Of a stretch of 64,000 nucleotides of DNA, positions 43,802-52,897 are shown piece after piece. Position numbers and translations under genes: made by a program. This stretch comes from Verrucomicrobiales bacterium. GTDB taxonomy: Bacteria; Verrucomicrobiota; Verrucomicrobiia; Verrucomicrobiales; DEV007. Numbering within the stretch: the stretch's first letter is position 1; each line of letters opens with the position of its first letter. The stretch is from contig JARGNG010000012.1 of NCBI GenBank assembly GCA_029213265.1, forward strand, positions 3,512 through 67,511, given 5' to 3'. The notes beneath the pieces are model-generated. The model was not told the origin of the DNA. It saw nothing but the letters and a program-made list of their open reading frames with translations, and did no database searches.

Positions 43802-44551
43802 ATGGCAACGCATCGTTTTTACATTCCCGCATCGGATTGGAATCTGGAAAACCTCGCTTTATCTGCAGAGGAAGCTCATCACTGTATCGATGTGATGCGC
43901 TGTCGCGAGGGAGATCGCGTTATTGTTTTCAACGGAGAAGGGACCGAGGTCGAGGCTGAAATCACCGGCGCTTCCAAAAAACTCGTCGAGCTCCGCTCGC
44001 TCCTCGTCGGCCAAACGAACCGCCCACCGGCGGCGTTGACGCTGGGACAGGCGATCCCGAAAGGGAAAAATATGGATTTGATCATCCAGAAAGCGACCGA
44101 GCTCGGTGCTTCGACGATTGTTCCGCTTCTGTCCGAACGAACCGTTGTCCAGATCGACAAAGACGATCTCGAAAAGAAGCGTCAGAAATGGCAGCGCGTC
44201 GCAATCGAAGCCTGCAAGCAATGCGGCCAGAACTGGCTCCCCACGGTGGAAACCCCTCTCAGCGTGGAGGCCTTCGTGAAACGCGCCGGAGATCCCTTTC
44301 GTGTTGTCGCCGCGATCAGCCCCGAATCGAAGACACTCAAAACGATTTTGCAGGAGTGGGACGGCGAAAACGAAAGCCGTCCTGCCGCAGCGACCCTCCT
44401 GATCGGGCCGGAAGGCGACTTCACTCCCGCCGAGATCTCCACATCGCTCTCCGCCGGATTTTCTCCGCTTTCCCTCGGACCCATTATTCTGCGAAGCGAG
44501 ACGGCTGCGATCTACGCGCTCAGTGTCGTGGGATACGAATTGATGACCTGA
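43802..44551 (+). CDS. rsmE: 16S rRNA (uracil(1498)-N3)-methyltransferase
   Basis: 249 residues. The N-terminal PUA-like domain (HRFYIPASDW, EAHHCIDVMRCREGDRVIVF) is followed by a SPOUT knot: LGQAIPKGKNMDLIIQKATE, LLIGPEGDFTPAE and SLGPIILRSETAAIYAL. It methylates U1498 in 16S rRNA. It is probably followed in the same transcript by the hydrolase at 44592 (40 bp gap). Confidence 0.94.
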   Translation: MATHRFYIPASDWNLENLALSAEEAHHCIDVMRCREGDRVIVFNGEGTEVEAEITGASKKLVELRSLLVGQTNRPPAALTLGQAIPKGKNMDLIIQKATELGASTIVPLLSERTVVQIDKDDLEKKRQKWQRVAIEACKQCGQNWLPTVETPLSVEAFVKRAGDPFRVVAAISPESKTLKTILQEWDGENESRPAAATLLIGPEGDFTPAEISTSLSAGFSPLSLGPIILRSETAAIYALSVVGYELMT

Positions 44552-44591
44552 GAGGTGAAAGAAACCTTTTGCCCCTCCCGTATCGGGCGGC

Positions 44592-45662
44592 ATGAGTTTT
44601 TTTCCTCTCCGCAGGCTCCGCCGCAACTGGATGACAATCGCAATTTGCCTGGTCGGAGTAACGGTGTTGGCCGGTTTCATTTTTCTCTGGATCGGATCCT
44701 CCCGATTCATCATTCCAAAACGACGCCCTCTTGAGGATCGACATCATCAGCTTCTGGCAGCCCCCGCTGAATTCGGAATGGAGCTGGAGCCCTTCGCCGT
44801 CAAGCTTCCGGACGGGGTCGTTTTGCAAACCATCGTGGCGACACGGGCTGATCCGATGGGACTTGCCGGGACAACCCGCCATATGGAGGCCCGACTTGTC
44901 GAAGCGGGAATCATTCCGCCTTCGAGGGGTCGCGGGACGATCGTTCTGCTCCACGGGAGAGGTGGATTGAAAGAAAACATGCTCTCCGTCGCGCAGCGAT
45001 TGGTCGCAGCGGACTTTCGCTGTCTCGTCTACGATGCCCGCGCTCACGGACAGAGCGAAGGCACGTTCTGCACTTTTGGAAAAAGGGAAACGAAGGACCT
45101 CTCCTTCCTCCTCTCGCATTTTGAGTCACTCCTTTCCGCACGCGGAGAAAGCGCCGGACCCTTCGGCGTCTTCGGAAACTCGCTCGGCGCTGCGGTCATT
45201 CTCCAGGCTCTTTCCACAAACCCGAAAATTGAAGCCGCAGTGACGGTCGCTCCGTTCGCAGAGCTTCCGGAAATCGTCATTCGATCCTCGCACCGGACGA
45301 TTCACCCCTCCCTGCCGGAGTTTCTCATTCGCGGGTCCATGAAGCTGGGCGGATGGCGCGCCGGATTCAACCCTTCTTCGATCGTCCCGTCCGACGGACT
45401 CGCCGACGTCGAAGTTCCAATCTATTTGATGCATGGAATGAAAGACGAAGTCATTCCTCCTTCCCATTCCCTGAGAATCCTCGATTCCATTGGTTCGACG
45501 GAGAAAGTCTGGCGCGAAATCCCAGACGGCTACCACTCCAATGTGCTCGCCAAAGGTGGCGACGATCACTACCAGGAAATGATCGAATTTTTCATCCGCC
45601 ACCTCGAGCCCGCCGCCGGGTCTCCTGCCGGGAACTCCCTTACAGCTGGGGACTCGCAATGA
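44592..45662 (+). CDS. membrane-anchored alpha/beta hydrolase
   Basis: 356 residues. A single N-terminal helix (MTIAICLVGVTVLAGFIFLW) anchors the protein. The hydrolase fold has the oxyanion strand TIVLLHGRGG, the nucleophile Ser in GVFGNSLGAAVIL, the Asp in HGMKDEVIPPSH, and the His in IPDGYHSNVL. It resembles the BEM46/YqkD-type serine hydrolases facing the periplasm. Substrate unknown. Its 3' end overlaps the convergent gene at 45640 by 23 bp. Confidence 0.82.
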   Translation: MSFFPLRRLRRNWMTIAICLVGVTVLAGFIFLWIGSSRFIIPKRRPLEDRHHQLLAAPAEFGMELEPFAVKLPDGVVLQTIVATRADPMGLAGTTRHMEARLVEAGIIPPSRGRGTIVLLHGRGGLKENMLSVAQRLVAADFRCLVYDARAHGQSEGTFCTFGKRETKDLSFLLSHFESLLSARGESAGPFGVFGNSLGAAVILQALSTNPKIEAAVTVAPFAELPEIVIRSSHRTIHPSLPEFLIRGSMKLGGWRAGFNPSSIVPSDGLADVEVPIYLMHGMKDEVIPPSHSLRILDSIGSTEKVWREIPDGYHSNVLAKGGDDHYQEMIEFFIRHLEPAAGSPAGNSLTAGDSQ

Positions 45663-46629
45663 CGTGGATTAAGCGGAGAATCGCGGTCTGCTCCACCGGA
45701 ATCTGCGACGGGGGCTGACCGGGAGCACCGGGCAACTCCATCAGCATACTGATCATCTGTTCGCTGAGGCGGATCGTTTTTTCCATCGGGTCGAAAATGA
45801 TTTTTCCGCGCAGGCTTGTTCCCTGGAAATCCATCCGCCCGCCCGAAAAGGCGCTACCTCCGGCGGAAGGAAGAGCGACGTCGCCGGAGAGACGCCCGCT
45901 CAGATCAATCTGCACACAGTTGTGGCCTTCGTGAACCACGGCACCGGCATTTCGATAGGTAATATCGAAACCCAGTGCCCCGACCTCTCCAACCTCCCGG
46001 CTTCCCTTGAGAACCCATTCATCGCTAGGCGCGACAGGATCTTCGGGCAGCCCCTGCGGAATCAGGGCAACGAGCTGTTGCAGCTCTTTCGGACCGAATT
46101 GAGGCATTCCGGGAAGAGGAGAGGCAATCCCGGCGCGCCCTCCCTCCACCGCACTTACAACGCGAAAGTCCCGGTTCAAAGTCAGATCAACCCATCGATT
46201 CAGAGAAGCCCGAAAGTGTTTTCCAATGCGCTTCTCCTTGTCCTCTTCCTTCAGGGAATCAAAGGTATACTGCTTTTCCCCGGAACGGATTTCGATGTTG
46301 AGTCGTTCGGTCCGGGCCTTGACCTCGGCCCCTTCTTTTCCGTCGCCCCTCGATTTCGAATCGAACCGGGCCTGGTGCTCGATCGCAATTTCCCGGATTC
46401 CGCGACCGGGGAGCTGCATCCGCACCTTGGTCTTGTTCACAAAGCGATAGGTCTTGCCGGGAAGAAATGCTGCTTCGAGTTTCTCCGGCTTCGCTGCCTC
46501 CGGGCGCAGGGAAGGCGAATCCGGAACCGGAGGTGCCTCGGGAACTTGAGCCGACAGCGAAGTGATTCCCGCGAGCAGGGAAAAAGTGAGGATGGAGGAA
46601 GAGATACGCACGCGCCCAGTGAAACACAT
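45640..46629 (-). CDS. exported protein of unknown function (DUF6263-like)
   Basis: 329 residues from the ATG at 46629. It has an export signal (ISSSILTFSLLAGITSLSAQ) and a Pro-rich linker (VPEAPPVPDSPSLRPEAAKP). The body begins FLPGKTYRFVNKTKVRMQLP and has long beta-strand alternation, with GFDITYRNAGAVVHEGHNCV near the middle. The pattern is like DUF6263 proteins, which have no known function, but the resemblance is weak. Frame upstream of 46629 overlaps the divergent gene's promoter region and was not used. Confidence 0.55.
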   Translation of the reverse strand: MCFTGRVRISSSILTFSLLAGITSLSAQVPEAPPVPDSPSLRPEAAKPEKLEAAFLPGKTYRFVNKTKVRMQLPGRGIREIAIEHQARFDSKSRGDGKEGAEVKARTERLNIEIRSGEKQYTFDSLKEEDKEKRIGKHFRASLNRWVDLTLNRDFRVVSAVEGGRAGIASPLPGMPQFGPKELQQLVALIPQGLPEDPVAPSDEWVLKGSREVGEVGALGFDITYRNAGAVVHEGHNCVQIDLSGRLSGDVALPSAGGSAFSGGRMDFQGTSLRGKIIFDPMEKTIRLSEQMISMLMELPGAPGQPPSQIPVEQTAILRLIHVIASPQL

Positions 46630-46693
46630 TTCCAGAGGCGGATCAATGCTGACGGTTTCCCTCGCATTCCGCCAGTGGCAGGGAGCAAAATTT

Positions 46694-49600
46694 ATGGAAC
46701 ATTCCACGATGCGTTTATTCATTTTCTCGATCCTCGTCGGGTGCCTCTCCCTGTTTCCCGCCCGGTCAGAGGAACTCCCGCTCGTGTTTGCGGATGATTT
46801 CTCCGGGGGCATCGAGTCCTGGATTTCCACCGATACCAGGGCCTGGAAAATCACGGAAATCGACGGGAACCCTGTCTATGAGAACCTCGGCGGATCGAAA
46901 TACGAACCTCCTTTTCGCAGCCCGAAGAATATCTCGCTTCGCAAAGATCACGTTGTCGGCGATTTTGTTCTCACAGCGAAAGTGCAATCGAAGCAGGAGC
47001 CGCGCGATCATCGCGACATGTGTCTTTTCTTTGGATACCAGGATCCTGCTAACTTCTACTACGTGCATCTCGGGCAGAAAGCCGACCCGCACGCGAACCA
47101 GATTTTCCTCGTGAACGAAGCACCCCGCGTCGCGATTTCCGAAAAGGCGTCGGACGGAACCCCCTGGAAAAGTGAGACCTGGCACGAAGTGAAAATCGTT
47201 CGCCAAGTCGCGACCGGTCTCATCGAGATCTATTTTGATGACATGGAGACTCCCACCCACGTCGCCCACGACAAGACCTTCACCTGGGGACAAATCGGAA
47301 TCGGAACCTTTGACGACCTCGGCCTCTGGGATGATGTGGAATTGCGGGGAACCGTGGTGGAGGCACCGAAGCAGGCGCAGGCTGATCCGAAACAACTCAA
47401 GTTTGAAAAGTGGACTCCGGATTTCCCCGTTCCCGATCCCGTTGCGATTTCCTTCGATCCGCAGGGACGGGCCTACGTGACGCAAACGCAGCGCCGCAAG
47501 GCGAACGATCTCGATATCCGGCAGAATATGGATTGGCTGCTCGACGATCTCCGATTCACCTCACCGGAAGACAAAGAAAATTTCTACCGCGAGCAATTCA
47601 CTCCGGAAAACAGCGAAGCGAACAAAAAGCGGGTCGCGGACTACAACGAAGACGGCGTTCACGACATCAAGGACCTCACCGCGCTCAGCGAAAAGATCCA
47701 CCTGATCACCGACGACGACGGGGATGGCTTCGCGGACTCGATCTATACCTATGCCGAGCAGCTCGACCATCTCATCGGCGGTGTTGCGGGCGGCGTGCTC
47801 TTTCACGAGGGCGATGTCTTCGTCAGCCCGGTTCCGGAACTGGTTCGATTTCGCGATACCAATGGAGACAAGCAGGCGGATGAGCGCGAAGTGATCGCCT
47901 CCGGATTCGGAGTCCACCTTGCCTACGCCGGCCATGACATGCACGGGCTTTTCATCGGGCCCGACGGACGCGTCTACTGGTCCATCGGCGACAAAGGAAT
48001 CCGGGTGAAAACGGCCGATGGTCTCGACTATCGTTTTCCCAATCAGGGCGGGTTGATGCGCTGCGAACTCGACGGATCAAATTTCGAAGTCTTTGCCCAC
48101 GGTCTCCGCAACATCCAGGAGGTTTCCTTTGATCAGTTCGGAAATTTCTTCGGGGTCGACAATGACGCGGACAACGGCGGGGAGAAAGAACGCCTCGTCC
48201 ACATCGAGCAGTATGCTGATATCGGGTGGCGGGCCAACTGGCAGTATCTTAAGGAAGACTACAATCCGTGGATGGACGAGATCATGACGATCCCCTGGGA
48301 GAAAGATCAGCCCCGCTGGTTTTCCCCGACCTTGAAAAACTACGAGAACGGACCGGCCGGATTCAAATTCAATCCGGGCACAGCTCTCGGTCCCGACTAT
48401 GAAAACTACTTCTTCCTGACAAGTGCACCTGCCGGCCAGCAGTGGGCCTTTCAGATCAAGCCTGCGGGAGACAGCTTTGCGATGGTCAACGACCACAAAA
48501 TCGGGGAGGGAGTTCCGCTCGTCGGACTGAACTTCGCCCCCGATGGAGCCCTCTACGGAGTCGACTGGGGCGGCGGCTACCCGCTTAACCAGGGCGGAGC
48601 AGTCTGGCGCATCGATGTTCCCGAAGACAAGCGAACCCCTGACAGAGCCACCACAAAAGAACTCATCGGGGCCGACTTTTCCGAACAAGAGAGCCAGGCA
48701 TTGCAGGGTTTGCTCGGGCACGCCGATCAGCGCGTGCGACTAAAAGCCCAGTTTGCCCTGGTCAAGCGGGAGGAACTCGATTCGCTCGAGTCGGTCGCCA
48801 CCGATGTGGAACTAGCCACCCTTCCGCGCATCCATGCCATCTGGGGAATGGGGCAGCTGCACCGAAGTGCCAAAAGCGATTCGAATCGCGAGCTTCTTAA
48901 GGATCCCGACCCGGAAGTCCGCGCCCAGTGGATTCGCACGTTTACCGATCCTTTCGGTCGCCGCCTCGGACTGGATCGCGTAACCGGCCCGGTGGGTGAA
49001 CATTCCCTGACCAAAGACGTCGTCGCCGCACTGGAGGACCCTTCGCAACGGGTTCGGATTCAGGCTCTGTTAGGATTAGGGCGCATTGGGGATTCCACCG
49101 CCATGGAAAACATCCTGAGGTTACTCGCCCGGAAGGAACATCATGTGGGAATGATAGGACTCCGACATGGGGCAATTCAGGCGCTGGCCGGCGCCGCCAC
49201 GACGGAACAGCTTGCCTCACTCAAGGACCACAAAAGCGATTTTGTCCGTGCCTGTGCCGTGATCGCCCTCCGCCGACGGGGCGACGAAGCGGTTTCCCTT
49301 TTTCTCTCCGATGCCGATCCGATCACCGCAGCCGATGCAGCCCGGGCCATCAACGATGACTGGACAATCCCCGAAGCAATGCCGGCTCTAGCCGGCGCGC
49401 TGGGAAGGAGTTCGGGCAACGAGCCGTTCACCCGTCGGGCGATCAATGCGAACTTCCGCATCGGAACACCCGAATCCGCCGCACGGGTGGCCGACTTTGT
49501 CGCTCAGGGCCAAGCCGAAATTGCTCTGCTCGAAGCCGGGTTGGAGGCGCTTCAGCACTGGACGAAACCTGCCGAGCTTGATCTCGTCGTGGGACGCTAC

Positions 49601-50641
49601 CGTCCGCTGGAGCCACGTGATCCATCGATCATTGCCGATGAAATCGAAATGTATCTCGATGCGATGCTGACATCCGATCATTCCATCGTCCGATCCACCG
49701 CGATTGAGCTGGCACGGACCAATGAACTGACGATTCCGAGTCCAACTCTGGTCGCCGTGTTGGACAACCGGGAGGCCAGTCCCTCCCTTCGTGCCGAAGC
49801 GCTCAAGACGCTGGCATCCCAGAAGGCCCCTGTGGCGGAGTCTGTGATTTCCAGGTCGCTCTCCGATCAGGACGACCTCGTGAAAATTGCTGCCCTCGAT
49901 CTTCTCGCGGAACGCGACCCGGCTGCCGCTTCCAGCGAAATCGGGGCGCGAGTGAAGGGCAGTTCCCCTCTCCCGGTCAAACAACATGCCGTTCGGACTC
50001 TCACTCAAACGGAGGGAAAGGAGACTCTGAAAGGACTTGTCGCGGGCCTTCTTTCCGGGACTCTCGACCCCGAACTGCATCTCGACGTCATCGAAACCGC
50101 GAAGGCTCCGGCTTTTACCGGCGAAGCTGACATTTTCAACAAAGTGTCAGATTTGGAGGCCCAATGGCAGGCCGCCCTTGCGACGGATCCACTCGCTCCC
50201 TTTCTCGTGACCATGGAGGGTGGGGATGCCAAACGTGGCGAATCCGTCTTCATGAATCACGCCGCCGCGCAGTGCATCCGCTGTCATAAAGTGAAGGATG
50301 GAAAAGGCAGTAATGTCGGGCCAAACCTCAAAGAAACCGGAAAGAAAAAGGACGCCAGATACATTCTCGAAAGCCTCGTCGATCCCCAAAAGGTGATTGC
50401 GCAGGGATACGGAAACATAGCTCTGACCTTGCAGGACGGAACCAGCCTGGCCGGTCAGTTCCGGAAGGAGGAAGCCGGTCACGTCGTCATCCGCGATCCG
50501 GAAAACAAGGAAACGAGAGTGCCGGTCGATTCAATCAAAGAGCGCAGCGCGGTCGTTTCGACGATGCCTCCGATGGGCTACCTTCTGCAGAAGAGCGAGC
50601 TGCGGGATGTGGTGGCGTATCTGCGAAGTCTCGGGAAGTGA
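46694..50641 (+). CDS. PVC-type giant protein: LamG-like, dehydrogenase propeller, HEAT repeats, cytochrome c
   Basis: About 1315 residues from the ATG at 46694 (or 46709). After a signal peptide (MRLFIFSILVGCLSLFPARS), residues about 28-225 form a LamG/DUF1080-like jelly roll (FSGGIESWISTDTRAWKI). Residues 232-645 are the PVC 'membrane-bound dehydrogenase' propeller (TIGR02604 type: GLRNIQEVSFDQFGNFFGVD, GPAGFKFNPGTALG). Residues 650-1130 are HEAT-like repeats. The final 130 residues are the TIGR02603-type heme domain with C1194IRCH1198 and NVGPNLKETG. It should be a periplasmic redox enzyme on sugars. Substrate is not known. Confidence 0.88.
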   Translation: MEHSTMRLFIFSILVGCLSLFPARSEELPLVFADDFSGGIESWISTDTRAWKITEIDGNPVYENLGGSKYEPPFRSPKNISLRKDHVVGDFVLTAKVQSKQEPRDHRDMCLFFGYQDPANFYYVHLGQKADPHANQIFLVNEAPRVAISEKASDGTPWKSETWHEVKIVRQVATGLIEIYFDDMETPTHVAHDKTFTWGQIGIGTFDDLGLWDDVELRGTVVEAPKQAQADPKQLKFEKWTPDFPVPDPVAISFDPQGRAYVTQTQRRKANDLDIRQNMDWLLDDLRFTSPEDKENFYREQFTPENSEANKKRVADYNEDGVHDIKDLTALSEKIHLITDDDGDGFADSIYTYAEQLDHLIGGVAGGVLFHEGDVFVSPVPELVRFRDTNGDKQADEREVIASGFGVHLAYAGHDMHGLFIGPDGRVYWSIGDKGIRVKTADGLDYRFPNQGGLMRCELDGSNFEVFAHGLRNIQEVSFDQFGNFFGVDNDADNGGEKERLVHIEQYADIGWRANWQYLKEDYNPWMDEIMTIPWEKDQPRWFSPTLKNYENGPAGFKFNPGTALGPDYENYFFLTSAPAGQQWAFQIKPAGDSFAMVNDHKIGEGVPLVGLNFAPDGALYGVDWGGGYPLNQGGAVWRIDVPEDKRTPDRATTKELIGADFSEQESQALQGLLGHADQRVRLKAQFALVKREELDSLESVATDVELATLPRIHAIWGMGQLHRSAKSDSNRELLKDPDPEVRAQWIRTFTDPFGRRLGLDRVTGPVGEHSLTKDVVAALEDPSQRVRIQALLGLGRIGDSTAMENILRLLARKEHHVGMIGLRHGAIQALAGAATTEQLASLKDHKSDFVRACAVIALRRRGDEAVSLFLSDADPITAADAARAINDDWTIPEAMPALAGALGRSSGNEPFTRRAINANFRIGTPESAARVADFVAQGQAEIALLEAGLEALQHWTKPAELDLVVGRYRPLEPRDPSIIADEIEMYLDAMLTSDHSIVRSTAIELARTNELTIPSPTLVAVLDNREASPSLRAEALKTLASQKAPVAESVISRSLSDQDDLVKIAALDLLAERDPAAASSEIGARVKGSSPLPVKQHAVRTLTQTEGKETLKGLVAGLLSGTLDPELHLDVIETAKAPAFTGEADIFNKVSDLEAQWQAALATDPLAPFLVTMEGGDAKRGESVFMNHAAAQCIRCHKVKDGKGSNVGPNLKETGKKKDARYILESLVDPQKVIAQGYGNIALTLQDGTSLAGQFRKEEAGHVVIRDPENKETRVPVDSIKERSAVVSTMPPMGYLLQKSELRDVVAYLRSLGK

Positions 50642-50702
50642 AGTGGTCCACTCCCTCCAGGCCGGCCCGTCCTCGATTCGGAAAAGAGGGAATGTCCGAA
50701 GG

Positions 50703-51098
50703 CTACGCCTTCTTCCCCCGCATCGCATCGACGCCGAATGTTCCACCACCGGCGGCAGCGAGGTAGAGATAGACAAAGCAATAGAGCACGGCCAGCTCTC
50801 CTCCGTTGAGCATGGGCCAGAAGCCTTTCCCAGCGTGAACCATAAAATAGGCAGCCGCCATCACTCCGGAAAGAACGAAGGCAGCGGGGCGTGTAAACAA
50901 CCCGATCGCGAGGAGGAATCCTCCAACCAGCTCGAGAATCCCAGCGAGCCCCATCTGGGAAAAGAGTTCGAAGGGTGCCTTTGAAGCGGCGGGAACCCCC
51001 AACACTTTCTGACCGCCATGCTGCATCATGAGCAGCCCGGAAATGATACGGAGAACACTGAGGAGAATGCCCTGGTAGGGGGTGAGTGATAGTTTCAT
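50703..51098 (-). CDS. DoxX-family membrane protein
   Basis: 131 residues, four membrane helices. ILRIISGLLMMQHGGQKVLG at the start and LAGILELVGGFLLAIGLFTR are standard for DoxX. PAAFVLSGVMAAAYFMVHAG and LAVLYCFVYLYLAAAGGG complete the bundle. The family has varied redox-related roles, so no reaction is claimed. It is convergent with the giant cytochrome gene and divergent from the gene at 51230. Confidence 0.88.
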   Translation of the reverse strand: MKLSLTPYQGILLSVLRIISGLLMMQHGGQKVLGVPAASKAPFELFSQMGLAGILELVGGFLLAIGLFTRPAAFVLSGVMAAAYFMVHAGKGFWPMLNGGELAVLYCFVYLYLAAAGGGTFGVDAMRGKKA

Positions 51099-51229
51099 GG
51101 GGGATGGGATCCGAAAAGGTCTACCATAGACAGCCTGTCCCCAACAAGGTTAGATTATCCGGATGCCTGAAAGCCGGAACGGATACTCCGCAATTGCACG
51201 GGCCTGACAAGGGCAATCCCGTTCACCCT

Positions 51230-52792
51230 ATGAAACGCATTTCTTTCCTCCTCGTCTTTTCCCTGTTGATTCACGTGTCGGGTGCCCGGGACGCGGTGCC
51301 CCCGGAAGAAGCCTCTCCCGCCATTTCCTACCGCAGCGGGAAGATCGCGGAGGGAACGGATTGGGAGACCGAATTCTTTATCGCTGACTCCGGAAAGAGC
51401 GGATCCACCGTGCTGATCGTCGGCGGCATGCACGGCAACGAACCAGCCGGCTCGCGGGCTGCGGACCAAATCCGGCATTGGCCCATCGTGAGCGGCAAAC
51501 TGATTGTCATTCCACGAGCCAATGTTCTCGCCCTCGAAGCGAACAAACGTATGAGTCCGGGGCAGCCGGAAGAGGCAGGGAACTTGAACCGCAACTTCCC
51601 CTCCATTGAACCCGGGGACGGGAGCGAGGTGAAGCCGCGGGGAGAACTGGCAGCCGCCCTCTGGCGGTTTGCGTTCAAAATGAAACCCGACTGGGTCATC
51701 GATCTTCATGAGGGTTTCGAGTTTCACGGTTCTCACACTCCCCCCGAGGGGAGGAAGAAGTCAGTGGGCTCCAGCGTTATCTACCTCGGCGGGGAAAAAA
51801 TGGATCCCCTCATCGAAAAGGTCATCGCCGCCGCCGACACGACGATAAACGATCCTGCGAAACGGTTTTCCCGAATCTCCAGCGGGCCCGTCACCACGGG
51901 ACTGGCCCGGGCCTGTATCAATGTGATGGGAGCGGAGGCGCTCATTCTTGAGACCACCTACAAAGGCCAGCCCCTCTCCCTGCGAACGAGACAGCACCGG
52001 GTGATGGCAAATATTCTTCTGAATCACATCGGCCTGGTCGGGAGCGACTGCGCCAACCGGATCGCGGCTCCGAAACGCGCCGGGCGATTGCAGGTTGCCC
52101 TGTTTGACGGGGCCGGAACGAGTAGCTCCACCTTGATGAATGTCATCGATGCGGCAGCCGACCTGTCCCTTTCTCCTGTGGGCCCTGAGGAGATGCAGCC
52201 GGAAGTGCTGGAACAGTTCGACGTCGTGATTTTTCCGGGAGGAAGCGGATCCAAACAGGCCAATGCGATCGCTGAGAAGGGTCGGGCTGCCGTAACAAAC
52301 TTCATCGACTCCGGTGGCGGAGTGGTCGGGGTCTGCGCCGGGGCCTACCTGTGCTCAGCCAACTACAGTTGGTCTCTCAAGGTGGTTGATTCGAGGGTCT
52401 TCACCGGCTCGGTCGAGATTCCCGGGAAAGGGAGGAAGCAACTCTGGTATCGCGGGCCTGAAACCGGCATTGATCTGGAACTCACTCCGAAAGGGCAGGC
52501 ATTGTTCGGCAGCAAGGGAATCCCGAAGGCTTTCGAAGTGCGCTACGCCAATGGGCCGATCATCACCCCTCACGGGTCGGAGACTCTGGAGGAGTACGAA
52601 GTGCTGGCCTGGTTCCGAAGTGAAACCGGCCTCTGGGAGCCGCAGAAAGGGACCATGATCCATACGCCGGCCATCGTTTCCGCCAAATTCGGGAAAGGCC
52701 GCGTCGTTTCGGTCAGTCCCCACCCGGAGAAGACACCGGCCCTGCGTCCCATCATCCACCAGGTCGTCCGCTGGTCCGCGGGGGCGGAATAG
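51230..52792 (+). CDS. exported fusion: M14-like zinc amidohydrolase + GATase1-like (BPL_N) domain
   Basis: 520 residues from the ATG at 51230, which opens the signal peptide KRISFLLVFSLLIHVSGA. The N-terminal half is a succinylglutamate-desuccinylase/carboxypeptidase-like domain: zinc ligands H68 and E71 in GGMHGNEPAG, LNRNFPS, H160 in VIDLHEGFEFHG, and catalytic E241 in LILETTYKG. Residues about 285-520 are a class-I glutamine-amidotransferase-like fold of the BPL_N type: VVIFPGGSGS, Cys369 in GGGVVGVCAGAYLCS, and His-Glu in VSVSPHPEKT. Both halves keep their catalytic residues. Substrate is unknown and could be a cell-wall peptide. Confidence 0.72.
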   Translation: MKRISFLLVFSLLIHVSGARDAVPPEEASPAISYRSGKIAEGTDWETEFFIADSGKSGSTVLIVGGMHGNEPAGSRAADQIRHWPIVSGKLIVIPRANVLALEANKRMSPGQPEEAGNLNRNFPSIEPGDGSEVKPRGELAAALWRFAFKMKPDWVIDLHEGFEFHGSHTPPEGRKKSVGSSVIYLGGEKMDPLIEKVIAAADTTINDPAKRFSRISSGPVTTGLARACINVMGAEALILETTYKGQPLSLRTRQHRVMANILLNHIGLVGSDCANRIAAPKRAGRLQVALFDGAGTSSSTLMNVIDAAADLSLSPVGPEEMQPEVLEQFDVVIFPGGSGSKQANAIAEKGRAAVTNFIDSGGGVVGVCAGAYLCSANYSWSLKVVDSRVFTGSVEIPGKGRKQLWYRGPETGIDLELTPKGQALFGSKGIPKAFEVRYANGPIITPHGSETLEEYEVLAWFRSETGLWEPQKGTMIHTPAIVSAKFGKGRVVSVSPHPEKTPALRPIIHQVVRWSAGAE

Positions 52793-52897
52793 GAGGAGGA
52801 CCTTTACCGAATCGGCCGCCCAACAGAGTCCGGTCCCGCGAACAGGAATCTTCATCCTTGAAAAGGGGACCGTTTCTCTTCATCAAGGTGGGCAACC

